Shown here piece after piece: positions 11,745 through 22,128 of a DNA stretch of 64,000 nucleotides. The DNA is from Galeopsis tetrahit. Its lineage: Eukaryota > Streptophyta > Magnoliopsida > Lamiales > Lamiaceae. The notes beneath the pieces are model-generated. The model made no database searches and was not told the DNA's origin. It worked only from the letters and a program-made list of their open reading frames with translations. Position numbers and translations under genes: made by a program. Position 1 is the first letter of the stretch. Every line of letters starts with the position of its first letter. The DNA is taken from positions 67,224,265 to 67,288,264 of the forward strand of contig OY776121.1 in assembly GCA_963675135.1 (NCBI GenBank), in the 5' to 3' direction.

Positions 11745-14268
11745 TATTGTCATCTAATGCATCAACAACTAACGAGAGAATTTGTTCAATGGAACCTCCG
11801 GAGGATGAAGCGGGAGAATAGATTTTCAATCTTGCATCAAGCCAGGGAAGCAAAACCGCCTATATGTTATGAGTTCGTCCCCCTTACAGTTCCATCGTAC
11901 CGAAGGTTCGTACGATTTGGAGATAAAGACTATGAAATAATTGAGACGTACAATGGGTTAGTGCTCTTTTGCAACACTGATGATCAATATTCTCTGGTTA
12001 ATCTATCTACAAATGAAACATTTATTATTCGAAATGATCCTATTTCAATACCTCCTTCATTTCGCGAAGCATGGGTTTATTTTTCTTTAGGCATTGACAG
12101 TGAATGTAATGATTTTAAAATATAAAGAATAGCTAGATTTTGGTCTGTCGATGGCTATCAGTATAAGGTGAAGTTATATTCTTGTAATTCAAATGTTTGG
12201 TCATTTGTTCCACCATATCCGTACGAAAAACCCCCTATTGCAAACCCGAAGAGAATGGAATAAACATGTATTTTCTTCAGATGCACATATTAACTTATAT
12301 GAGTGATGGGTGTACGTGGTCAAGCCTAATAATATTCAAGGAAGAATGGTTACCGCATATGTTCAACATCAACCCGATGTGCTTTTTGAATTGCACGAAG
12401 ACGATTATTGATTCACGTATTCTACAACGCTAGAATAAACGACCGCAAGTATACGGTGTCTATCGTAGTGAAGTAAGTACGAGGTCGATCCCATGAGGAG
12501 GTATAGCGTAAAGTGTAGTTTGTTAACGGAATTCTAAATAGACGTGATCGATAAAGTGAATATAGTGAATTACCCTAAAGTTGTCTATCAAGTGTCACAA
12601 ATAGACAATTAAAAGAGTAATAGAAAATCGATCAAATAGCATGCAAACTAAGGAAACGAAGTAAAATGGATGAAAACTCAAAGATGAGAAGGTAGGTTCT
12701 AAAGCACATGCAATACTAATGTATCCATCTATGATTAACTATCTACTTAAGTGGTGTTCATGTTTTATCTATAAGATTGATCACATAATAATGGATTAAA
12801 AGTTCTCTCGATCCAAGTAATCCAAAGGAAATATCACACAACTTAGTATCTCTACCTAAGTTGCACAATAAAAACCAATCAAGCTCCTAAGATCATCACA
12901 CATCTTCCTAATCATTGTTCATCTTTCAATCTCACAATAAAATTAGGTCAAATGCTTGCAATCAATTAATCAAAGTAGGTTTCTCAACCTAATTCAATTA
13001 ACTAGGATTAACACATCATCATTGTACACTAATGACATGCTTTGCAATGAAAATCAAGAACCCAAATAAAATTAAGCCACACAAACACTAATTAAGCAAA
13101 ACATTAATTCATAAACTTCAACAAGAGTATTTACAAGGCTTTAGAACCAAAAGTGTTCTAGCCACTAACTAGCATAGTCAAATTATAAAATCAAATGGAA
13201 TAACTAAGTAAAAATAAAGAGAAAGCTTAGTCTAGAATGTGGTAGAGAATTGAATTTCCAAGCTATTGCATCATTCCTTGCTTGATTTGATGAAGAATTG
13301 ATGAAGATATGACCAAAACACCTCCAAGTATGTGTAACTATGTGTGGAAATTGAGGAATTGGGGAAGAATGGCTTGTAATTCAAGAAATGGGGCTTATAT
13401 AGTGTTGGGGTAGGGTTTGAATGTCAAAATTGCAAGTTAGTCCCTCAAAAATGGCCAAAATGTGGAAAAAGCACCGAAAATGGGGGCACGGTCGTGCAAA
13501 TTGGACATGGGGCGAGCAGGTGCTCGGCCGAGTTGGGAGCTCGGCCGTGCTGGGCGAGTGAGGAACATGGGTGATGCTCGGCCGAGGCGCTGTGGAGCAG
13601 GGGAGCAAGGAGCTCGGCCGAGACTGTTGTTCGGCCGTGGCGCGCGGAAAGTGGTCGATGGGATGCTCAGCCGAGGCATTGTGGACGAAGCTGTGCTCGA
13701 GCTCGGCCGAGAGGGGTGCTCGGCCGTGCCCTCTCCTTGGCCAAAATCGCTGTTTTGAGCACGGCCAGCTCGAGCATGGTGCTCGGCCGTGCTCGCTCGG
13801 TCGACTCCGGCTCCTTTCTCGTTTCGTGCATAACTTTCGCCTCGGGTGTCCAATTGACTCGATTCTTTTGGCTATTCCACTCCGTTTTTCGAGACGAATC
13901 CAACCGTGCACTCCTCTTCCTGATCCAGTAAAGTATGGTTGGTGTTTTGCTCCAAATTCCATCGCATTTCCTACAAAATCGACAAAACACAACCTTTCTC
14001 TCATTTCGGCTTAAACAATCATATTCAATGCATAATTCAATGAAATCCACATCAAAACACGCTTAACATGTGCCTCTAAAACGTGTAAATTTATATTCCA
14101 CCCGAATCAATTATCATGTTTAAGGATGAGACAAGTGGAAAGTTTTGCTCTTATGACATCCAAAAGAGAGAATTTAATGCGTTGGATTGGTTGAATGAAG
14201 CCTCAAATGTCGAACATACGTATAGTATATTTCCTAGTCTAGTTTCCCCATTCCCAAAAAGTTACTAG
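11745..14268 (+). pseudogene. F-box/FBA gene fragment, frameshifted and split by a solo LTR
   Basis: Coding blocks run from the end of an F-box (FVQWNLRRMKRENRFSILHQ) through AKPPICYEFVPL, ETYNGLVLFCNTDDQYSLVN and LGIDSECNDFKI; TAA at 12123. They continue in shifted frames with RIARFWSVDGYQYKVKLYSC, SNVWSFVPPYP and FKEEWLPHMFNINPMCFLNC up to 12408. A solo LTR (12409-14109) then interrupts the gene. Skipping the LTR and one TSD copy, the frame resumes at 14110 with IMFKDETSGKFCSYDIQKRE and ends SIFPSLVSPFPKSY at 14268. That continuity shows the fragment predates the LTR insertion. At least one nonsense codon and two frameshifts make it non-functional. Confidence 0.75.
12409..14109 (-). mobile_element. 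Solo LTR of an Athila-type gypsy element, TSD ATTAT
   Basis: This 1,701-bp sequence is flanked by identical ATTAT duplications (12404-12408 and 14110-14114) and has TG...CA ends. Read on the minus strand it begins TGATTCGGGTGGAATA and matches the LTRs of the Athila element at 20393-30982 in order and content: the shared GAATATGATTG block, a GC-rich cluster, TATATAAG and CTAGTTAGTGGCTA. No internal region is present. Its GC-rich cluster (13480-13800) is built from GCTCGGCCGAGC-type palindromes, whereas the 20393 element has CCCGGG-type motifs at that place. Confidence 0.9.
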
Positions 14269-14779
14269 TCATATGTAGTTCTATAGTAAGTTGTAATGTG
14301 CTTTCCAATAGATATGACATGAAATGTTTTTTTTTTTTTTGGCTTTTTAGTTTTGTAATCTAAACGTATATTTAATGTATAAAGCAAACTATATGCAGAT
14401 GGGAATGCACAATGCAAAAGGTGATGCATACGTATTGCCTAAAATGATATTGTTATTGCATATGTTACGCTTATCTGCATTTTTTCCTGCAATTTTTTAG
14501 TTTTATGCAGTATTCACCACATATTCGTGCAAATGCAATAACCACTTCACTTTCTCAAGCTGTGAAAATAGTCACATAGGTCACCTTACAAATATTCTAT
14601 TAAGAACCAATATCATAATATGAAATTATACTAACATTAAGCGCCCATCAATTGTCAAGTCATATGCGCTGTTACAAAGTATATTCTTGAATATCCAACC
14701 AATAAACAATACTATTGCAAATTTCAAAATATGCATAATTTGTAATTTGAACTTTATCTGGTGCACCATTATTCAAATT

Positions 14780-16490
14780 GACTTCTTTGAACGACTTAAT
14801 GTCTTCCTCGAGTTGCATATTCGTCTGATGAAAACACTTTAGTTTTTCTTCCAGTTCACTTATCTTTCATCGTTCTTCGTTTAATTTTTTTTAACAGGCC
14901 AGATATAATATTCCTTCCTCTTTCGCACAGAGGTTGATCAATCCACTGATTCTTCTTTATATCAAGCTTCAACAAAGTCCAATGTCCTGTGACGTTAGAG
15001 CGTGTACTTACTCCACTCTCTGTTACGTTAACAGAAAATAACAGAAAATCTTTATCGATAGCATCTTCTAATGGACGTTCAATTAATTAGCACACCAAAG
15101 ATCTTTTGCTTTGAAAATTTCAGTGTATAAAAATTTATCAACTATTATATAATGAGAAATAAGGAATAGAATGCATAATATATAATCTAAAAAAATTTAT
15201 AAACCGAATCTATTCTTGGCTTTTAGACGCTTGTGCTTCATATCTTTTATCCCTCTCTCATATTCTTCGCTTTCACTTGATGTATATATCACATATAGGA
15301 GTTAAATACCATGCAAATAATTAATAAAATCTAAAACCGGTAACTTGGTATTACTAATTTCAATACTACCTTCTTCATGTTCTATTGAATAACCACTGCT
15401 TTGTTTACTTGAATGGACATCACTTTCATAATCTGTATGATTGAACTAAAACATATTAGAATTATCCCTAAAAAATAAACAACAAGCTACTGTTATGCAA
15501 ATAAAAGTTACCGGAATCTGACGGGACAACAACATATCCCACGACACGCTTCCCTACATATAGTAAAACTATAAATATAAATTGAAACATTAATAAGCCA
15601 AAAATGCTTAATAATAAACATAACAGACCTTTATGTTTTACTCAAATCTTATGCAAACATTCCACTTTGCCTCCTACACCTGCCAAATAGCGTATAAAAA
15701 ATATCAATGAGGTACACTAAATCCACTAAATTAGAGTTTTCATATGTTCATAAACTTCAAAACAAACATACATGCATTTTATGAGCTACACCACATATAA
15801 ATAACGTGCCACAGGACATATCTGAACATATAATCATCACACAGAGATGCAATACCCACATCAAACATCTATGCTGCAAACTGCAGAAGTATTGCCTCCA
15901 TATGCAGGGATATCATCATAGAAATATGATCACCAATTGCAACTGAAATTCACACGTGATAAAATTTAGCACACTATGGTGTCAGATCTTCAACAATGCA
16001 CTTGAAAACAAATATGTCGCAAACTCTCCACTATTACGCACACTATGATGCCAGATCTGCATCAATGCTTATTTTATTTCCTATTATCTCTATATATGTA
16101 ACCTCCTCACCATATGCAAACATTGTTTCAGTTTTCTCATCTACATATCAACACCCATTATGCACTCATTCCAGGTTTATGTGGTTCACTATATTATATC
16201 ATTGAACATTTATGGTGTGACATAAAATACAAAAGTTAAGTGTATGTCAGATCATATAAGTATAATGCTAGATTCCACTACTACATAATCAAAAATATTT
16301 AACCAAATCTTATACATTTATGTTGACAACACATTATAATTCATAACTTCAATGGAAAAACACTCATTATCTTCGAATTACCTCTACCAGTTCTCATTGA
16401 TGCTCGAATCGGCCTACTTCTATTCCTTTTGCCGTTATTTGGTCTATCTTCTTCCTCAATACGAATGCCTTTTCGTTTATCCCTAGCCAT
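14780..16490 (-). pseudogene. Decayed multi-exon gene with Ulp1 (C48 protease)-like C-terminal motif
   Basis: Minus-strand exon-like blocks occur in order. An ATG at 16490 opens MARDKRKGIRIEEEDRPNNG and ASMRTGRG after a splice-like CAG. Near 15550 is VGKRVVGYVVVPSDSG, with flanking AG and GT. At 15450-15355 is DYESDVHSSKQSSGYSIEHE. At 15290-15205 is SSESEEYERGIKDMKHKRLK. At 15060-14900 are DAIDKDFLLFSVNVTESGV and GHWTLLKLDIKKNQWIDQ. GHWTLL (14970-14987) is the usual context of the catalytic His of Ulp1/SENP cysteine proteases, which cleave SUMO precursors or conjugates and are often carried by plant MULEs. The expected Asp and Cys motifs are not clear and stops intervene, so it is probably dead. 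Assignment to the Ulp1 family rests on one motif. Confidence 0.4.
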
Positions 16491-17191
16491 ACCTGTATAT
16501 AACAGTGTAGACGATTTCATAATAAGAAAAAATGCACAATCTTGAAATGAAAGAATAGTTTTAATAACCCAAAAACCAATACAATATTTATACCAGATTC
16601 GGAATCCAACAAAAAATAATTAAAATTAAAAAGCAAATCTTGCATCATTCAAAAAGAACTAAAAAAAAAAATTTAGAAGTCATTTTTATAGAGATTGAAG
16701 ATACCTAACAATCGCTAAGAATCCTATGAAACTGATATACTTTATAAGGTATGTTGTTAAACTCAAATTCACTACATATTTCCGTCCAGCACATACCTTT
16801 GATGCAGATCGGTTGAGTTCAGAATGACGATTTTGGTGGCGAATTCAGAATGACGATTTTGGTGGCGAACTCTCTCAGCAAGATGCAGCATGGAAAAGAG
16901 TCTAGCTTGATTTGAGGTTTTGTGAATTTCAATTTTGGAAAAGTGTGTAAGATGGTATGTTTGTATAAAATTGAGCGTGATTATCGATGATTGATATAAT
17001 TCTTTTAAATTGGCACACGGTTGTAGTTGACTAATCAATTGTTTACATTAATTATATAAGGAGGTTAAAAATGTAAAATTTCTTATAAAAATGATCTTTT
17101 GTGTAACTATAAATAAAAATGTTTTTTTTTGTTAAAACAGTGAAATGACCTATAGTGTTATTTTCCCTTTTTATAGGGTAGGTCTCTTGTA
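16491..17191. other. Right part of MULE, non-coding
   Basis: AT-rich sequence leading to the MULE right end at 17167. A 26-bp near-perfect tandem duplication (TTCAGAATGACGATTTTGGTGGCGAA...) occurs at about 16818-16870. No credible gene. Confidence 0.45.
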
Positions 17192-17219
17192 GACTCAATT
17201 CCTTATAAGGAATTGAGTC
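17192..17219. repeat. Perfect 28-bp palindrome
   Basis: GACTCAATTCCTTA followed by its exact reverse complement. A related palindromic segment (GACTCAATTCTTTATAAAG) lies near 18511, so the two bracket 17192-18540 and may mark the ends of another decayed element inside the hAT. Confidence 0.8.
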
Positions 17220-17474
17220 CATTTTAAAAATGGGTAGGGTCAACAATAAGTAAAAATTACGCAAAAAAGTTCAAGTTAATTTTTGTAGCTAAAATGGTTA
17301 GGCATGGACCATTTTTTGTTGAGGTCAAGTGTTCAGCTCTTACATTTAACAATTTTCACATATTTTTTTTTTCTATTATAAAAGTGCATGTTGTAAATAA
17401 GAAAAAGTGTAACATGCATTTTACAATTTAACATGTTATTTTGCACCATTAGGTTATATGGTGTTGCTATTTAC

Positions 17475-17890
17475 ACCTTTTAGTCGTATTTTGTTGCACT
17501 TTTGCTTTACAATTTCGAATAATATTTAAAGTTATAGTAACTTACACTTTTTATTAATGTTATGTTACACCTTTTAGTCGTATTTTGTTGCACTTTTCAG
17601 TTGCAGTGGCTTACAATTTCGAATAATATTTTAAGTTATTGTAACTTACACTTTTTATTAATGTCATGTTACACATTTTAGTCGTATTTTGTTGCACTTT
17701 TCAGTTGTAGTGACTTACAAATTCGAATAATATTTTAAGTTATAGTAACTTACACTTTTTAGTAATGTTATGTTACACCTTTTAGTCGTATTTTGTTGCA
17801 CTTTTTAGCTGTAGTGGCTTACAATTTCGAATAATATTTTAAGTTATACCAACTTACACTGTTTAGTAATGTTATGTTGCACTTTTTAAT
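17475..17890. repeat. Tandem repeat, about 104-bp unit, four copies
   Basis: The landmark TTGTTGCACT recurs at 17491, 17585, 17689 and 17793, giving spacings of 94, 104 and 104 bp. Each unit also contains CTTACAATTTCGAATAATAT and TTACACTTTTTA. The first unit lacks about 10 bp. It lies in the hAT interior, right of the MULE. Confidence 0.85.
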
Positions 17891-18550
17891 TATACTGAGA
17901 TACACTTTTCATTATTGTAATTCGGTTGTTGTTTTATTAAAAAAGTAATTAAGAAAAGAGAAGTTTCACGATCCAACTGCATCACAAAGGCATCACCAAA
18001 AGGAGCCAAGCCCTGCTTTAATTAACTTGAAACCATTTTAAATGACTATGCCTAACTAGCAAGATTTCCAGATTTTAGGTCAAATATCCGAATTTGAACG
18101 ATCCCTAAAAAAATGCATTGATCTACTCAGCAAAAAAAGCAAAATCGCAACCAATTCTCCAGAAAAGCCAAATCTAGACCAAAACTGCCCATAAATCATG
18201 AAACGTAAAACTCCAAAATACAAGTCAGAAATTCGAAGAAGAAGAAATTAACATCTGAAATCGAATCACCTAATATGAAGAGTACCGCCCCCAAATTGAC
18301 TACCACTATTGTTATGAAGCTCAAACCAAGCACTGTTGATGCAGAAGCAAGCCCCTTACCATTTTAAGGCAGAAGTGTCAACGGCGGTGGTGGCCCCCAC
18401 AAAAGACGGCAACAAGTCGGCGGCGTTGTTGAGAGAGTGCAGAATCAATTCTAAAACGTAATATAAGACATAATATTTTGTTGAGGGTGGGTCGGATCAA
18501 GGAAGTGGGTCAGACTCAATTCTTTATAAAGAATTGATTTCATATAAGAT
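17891..18550. other. Unassigned hAT interior with a GC-richer patch
   Basis: 18220-18440 is less AT-rich and contains GGCGGTGGTGGCCCCCACA and GACGGCAACAAGTCGGCGG, resembling the 5' end of a plant gene in either direction. No frame is long enough to support a protein. It could be captured host DNA. Confidence 0.3.
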
Positions 18551-18995
18551 TTATACATTTTTATATACCGAAATTTTTGGTATACCGAGATTACGGTATA
18601 CCGAAATTTCAGTACGATATTGGTATGAATTTTTTCAATATCGAAATTTTCGATATGATAACGATATGATTCGGTATAGTCGGTATACCGTACCGAACCA
18701 CTCCTAGTGACGACGGCTGAAGATTGTGAAATTTATGTTTTTCGACGAAAGTGCGCATAAATTGCGAAAATTTGGTAACTTGGAGAATAAATTGCTACGT
18801 CGTAACATGCATGAAGAATAGATATGCACAACCATCGAAAACCACCGGTTACGGTTTGTCAAAAATTGAAATTGAATCGATAAATCGTCAGTTACGTTTT
18901 TTTTTTTTTTTTTTTTAAAATTGTTTTCGCTCGTTTTTTTTTCGTTTTAAATCTTTTTATAGAAAATGCATCACTAGAATTTAATAAAAATTATA

Positions 18996-19684
18996 CTCCC
19001 TCCGTCCTATAAATGTTTGCACCACTTTATGGGCACAAAAATTAAGAAAAATGTGTAATGAGTGGAGTGTTTGAGGGGTAATTTTGTAAACTTTTATAAA
19101 TAAAGTAAAGTGAATGATTGGATTGAGGGTAAAAGTAATAACATTTTGTGTAAATATGTGAATATTGTGAAGGTGGGATTTATGAAAAAAATTTCATTTT
19201 TGGGATGTGCAAACAATTGTGTATAGAGGTGTAAGTGAGTCGAGCCTACTCGCGAGCTACTCGTGTTCGACTCGAAGTTAATCGAGTTGAGTCAAGTTTC
19301 GAGCTACTCGAGTAGCTACCGAGTTCAAGTTTGAGCTTATAAATACTCGGCTCGAAAGGCTCGCGAGCCTAATTGAGCTTGAACAATATTTACTATTTTG
19401 CCATTAATATATAAATTATATTTATATACGAGTAATCGAGTCGAGCTCGAGTTTACTTTAGAAAAAAATATGTTTTAAAATTAATTTTGAAAATTATACA
19501 AGTAAACGAGTCGAGCCGAGCTCGAGTTTATCGAGTCGAGCTCGATCTTTAAAATTTTAGGCTCGACCGAGTCGAGTCGAGTCGAGTTTCGAGCTTCAAG
19601 TATAACAATCGAGTCGAGTTTCGAGCTCAACACTACTCGGCTCGACTCGGCTCGTTTACTCCCCTAATTGTGTAGCACAGGGAG
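18996..19684. mobile_element. Stowaway-type MITE with TA duplication, split by a hAT-like element
   Basis: The ends CTCCCTCCGTCC and (reverse complement) CTCCCTGTGC carry the Stowaway/Tc1-mariner terminus, flanked by TA at 18994-18995 and 19685-19686. The interior (TGTTTGCACCACTTTATGGG, AGTGAATGATTGGATTGAGG) matches the MITE at 46366-46641 in reverse orientation, so they are one family. Removing the 443-bp insertion at 19224-19666 and one TSD copy gives a MITE of about 240 bp. Confidence 0.85.
19224..19666. mobile_element. hAT-like element rich in GAGTCGAGC motifs, TSD ATTGTGTA
   Basis: Begins TAGAGGTGTAAGTGAG; the reverse complement of its end is TAGGGGAGTAAACGAG. Identical 8-bp duplications ATTGTGTA (19216-19223 and 19667-19674) flank it. 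The 443-bp interior is dominated by GAGTCGAG and GAGCTCGAG motifs in both orientations. Non-coding and non-autonomous. Confidence 0.85.
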
Positions 19685-19897
19685 TATAACTTAAATTTAT
19701 ACATAAAAAATAGAAGAATGGTGTATTAAAAAAATAAAAATAAAAAAAATCATCAAATCGGTTTTTTGTGGTTTGCCAAAATGTAAAATCGTAATTGAAC
19801 CTCCATTTTTCGATTACAGTTCGATTTTTGACCGTAACCGGCGGTTCGGCCGATTGACCGGTTTGGCAGTTCCAATCCGCCCGCATCTAATGATGAA

Positions 19898-20392
19898 CAA
19901 GTTTTTCTAACTCCCTTAACATAACGGGTAAGTTTTGCAATATTTTCCTTTTAAATTTATTTTTAATTTCTCTGTTTTGTTTATTTATATATATATATTT
20001 TACAAGTAAGTTATACATTAGTTGATCTCTTTCTAGTTCACGAGCCTTCTCTCTAATCCATAACCAGATATCTACTCCAATCCAAGCTTGAGGAAAGGGG
20101 AGGTGATTGCATACTTGGCTAGCTTGTGTGCTAGCATCGTCTTCAAACGGGGTAAATAGTGAAAGCCACATATATCAGTACTATGGACAGTTCTTCTCAG
20201 CTCCTCGATTATTGGTTCTTCTGTTCCAAAGAATCGTTCGTCAAGAGAATTACCTGCCATCACTGTGTCCTTCGAATCTGTAAATATTTTCGTCGCACCA
20301 GCTCGGGCATTGGGGAGTGCTTGTGCTCCCAGAATCACTGCTTTCGCCTCAGCACCTAGCATAGTCCCAGTTGGTCTAATTTTTTGGCAGCC
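19898..20392 (-). pseudogene. LINE segment 3 of 3: RNase H C-terminal half and 3' UTR
   Basis: Minus-strand frame from the Athila insertion point: KIRPTGTMLGAEAKAVILGA, FTDSKDTVMAGN and FHYLPRLKTMLAHKLAKYAI, ending at a stop at 20069-20071. This is the second half of the RVT_3-type RNase H found at the C-terminus of plant L1 LINEs (E in GAEAKA, D in TDSK, and a LAHKLAKYA helix). It continues exactly from LIAAGC at 30983-31020 when the Athila element and one TSD copy are removed. The 3' UTR probably runs to about 19898, where the flank of the next element begins. Confidence 0.85.
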
Positions 20393-21950
20393 TGATTCGG
20401 GTGGAATTTACACGTTTTATGGGCACATGTGAAGCGTGTTTTGATGTGGATTTCATTGAATTATGCATTGAATATGATTGTTTAAGCCGAAATGAGAGAA
20501 AGGTTGTGTTTTGTCGATTTTGTAGGAAATACGAGGGAATTTGGAGCAAAACACTAACCATACTTTACTGGATCAGGAAGAGGAGTGAACCGTTGGATTC
20601 GTCTCGAAAAACGGAGTGGAATAAAAAAAAGAATCGAGTCAATCGGAGGTCGAAAGCTCGAGATATGAAGAGACGAAAAAGCATGCCCGGGTAGAATCGA
20701 CCCGGGCGGGTCAAAACCACCCGGGCAAGGGCAGATTTGAGAGATGTTCGTATTTGGCCCGGGTGAAACCCACCCGGCCGAGTGGATTCAACCCGGGCAA
20801 GGCCAAAGAAGAGGGATCTTCGTGTTTTGGCCGGGTGGGACGCCCGGGTGGAACCCACCTGGCCGGGTGACATCATTTTCAGGGGTTTTTGGCCATTTTC
20901 TCCATTTTTGAGGGACCAACTTGCAATTTTGGCATCCAAACCCTACCCCAACACTATATAAGCTCTCTTTCTTGAAATCCAAGACACTTTTCCCCAATTC
21001 TTCAATTCCCACACATAGTAACACACAATTCAAGGTGTTTTGGCCATATCTCTCTCAATTCTCCATCAATTCAAGCAAGAGAGGATGCAATAGCTTGCAA
21101 ATTTCATATCCTACCACATTCTAGACTAAGCTTCCTTGTTCTCTTTCTTTTTATTTAGTTATTTCATTTGGATTTTGTAATTTCATTATGCTAGTTAGTG
21201 GCTAAACAATTTGTGGTTCTAAGGCATTGTAAATATTTGGATTGAAGTTTATGATTAATTTCTTGCTTTAATTGGTGTTTGTATCTTATGTGTATGCTTA
21301 ATTATCCATTTTAAAGCATGTTGTTATTGGCCATGATGATTTGCTTAATTCATTGTTAATTTGGGGTAATATCGAGAGATTTATTCCATTAATCGTATGC
21401 AAGCATGCAACCCGGTATTATTATGATCTCGAGAGAGGATTAATTATCAGAGAGGGAATTGAATGATCTTAGGAACTATTTTAGGCGGTGTAACGTTTGT
21501 GATGTAGAGATACGAGCCTTTGTTGCATGCGCTTTTGGATTAGTTGTATCGAGAGATCGATTAATTCTTCTTGTGTGATCACCCTATATGAGATAACCAT
21601 AATGGCCATTTAAACGAGTTAACATTCATAAACGGACATTTAGGTGTTACAATTGCCTTGGAACCCACTTTCTCCCTTCGAGTCTTCATTCGTTTTACTT
21701 TCGTTTTATTGATTCGCATGCTAGTAGATCGATTTCCATTACTCTTTATTACTTATTTGTGACACTTTGGTAGGTAACCTTAGAGTAATTCATCACTTTC
21801 ACTTTATCGATCGCGTCTAAATAGAACTACGTTAAAAAACTACACTTTTACGCTAAACCTCCTTGTGGGATCGACCTCGTGCTTATCACGCTACGATAGA
21901 CGTCGTACACTTGCGGTTGTTTATTTTAGTGTTGCATAACACGTGAATCA
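20393..21950 (+). repeat. Athila 5' LTR
   Basis: Starts TGATTCGGGTGGAATTTACA and ends AACACGTGAATCA. A GC-rich cluster of CCCGGG/CCGGGT motifs spans about 20683-20872. A TATA box (TATATAAG, 20955-20962) follows the cluster, so transcription probably starts near 20985. It resembles 29425-30982 throughout, with scattered substitutions. Confidence 0.9.
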
Positions 21951-21956
21951 AGTTTA

Positions 21957-21974
21957 TGGCGTCGTTTCCGGGGA
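21957..21974 (+). other. Primer binding site
   Basis: TGGCGTCGTTTCCGGGGA, six bases after the LTR end, is a slightly changed form of the TGGCGCCGTTGCCGGGGA site usual in Athila elements, where a tRNA 3' end primes reverse transcription. Confidence 0.75.
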
Positions 21975-22128
21975 GTGTTTATAGCTCTTGAGTGTAGGTT
22001 GATAGAGTTTTAGTTTAGACATTTTACTTGTTTTTCTTATTCTCAAAAAGCCAAAAATATTTGTATTTGCTACTATTGAGCTTACTTGCGATTCTCACTT
22101 TCATTTGATCCTTTGCTAGATATGGTTT

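Larger units (their letters stand above)
7345..17167 (+). mobile_element. MULE (Mutator-like element) nested in hAT, carrying gene fragments
   Basis: Terminal inverted repeats: the left end is GGGAATAAATACAATTTAAG followed by TCATT; the reverse complement of the right end is GGGAAAATAACACTATAGG followed by TCATT. They agree at roughly four positions in five with one indel. The flanks are an identical 8-bp duplication, TTTTTATA (7337-7344 and 17168-17175), within the 8-10 bp typical of MULEs. Contents: a degraded mudrA-like transposase, a solo LTR, two opposed F-box gene fragments, a second solo LTR, and a decayed minus-strand gene with an Ulp1-like motif. MULEs that carry host gene fragments or Ulp1-like genes are known in plants. 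Confidence 0.8.
6886..18706. mobile_element. hAT element with 8-bp TSD, expanded by a nested MULE
   Basis: The left end CAGGGGTGGGTAAATATACC and right end (reverse complement TAGGAGTGGTTCGGTACGG) are imperfect terminal inverted repeats. Both lead into arrays of ATACCGAAATTTCGGTAT-type palindromic motifs at 6896-7337 and about 18560-18700. The flanks are an identical 8-bp duplication, GTGACGAC, at 6878-6885 and 18707-18714, as expected for hAT transposition. Without the nested MULE the element would be about 2 kb (6886-7344 plus 17176-18706) with no transposase, so it is non-autonomous. Confidence 0.85.
18819..19889. mobile_element. hAT-like non-autonomous element, host of two further insertions
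   Basis: The left end TAGATATGCACAACC and the reverse complement of the right end TAGATGCGGGCGG share a short terminal repeat. The subterminal regions hold related CCGGTTACGGTT and CCGGTCAATCGG blocks. Flanking 8-mers are near-identical: ATGAAGAA (18811-18818) and ATGATGAA (19890-19897), one mismatch. A Stowaway MITE is inserted inside. No coding capacity. Confidence 0.6.

Noticed and set aside
13381..14050. Long overlapping open frames on both strands (up to 207 codons) rich in Arg, Pro and Ser
   Set aside because: They lie inside a solo LTR and are produced by its GC-rich palindrome array, which has few stops in any frame.
19224..19666. GAGTCGAGC-rich tract considered as a satellite
   Set aside because: TIRs and an exact 8-bp TSD show it is a discrete hAT-like insertion.
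20401..21124. Short frames repeated at 29424-30156 (for example MQFWHPNPTPTLYKL)
   Set aside because: They are identical in both LTRs of the Athila element and reflect LTR sequence, not genes.
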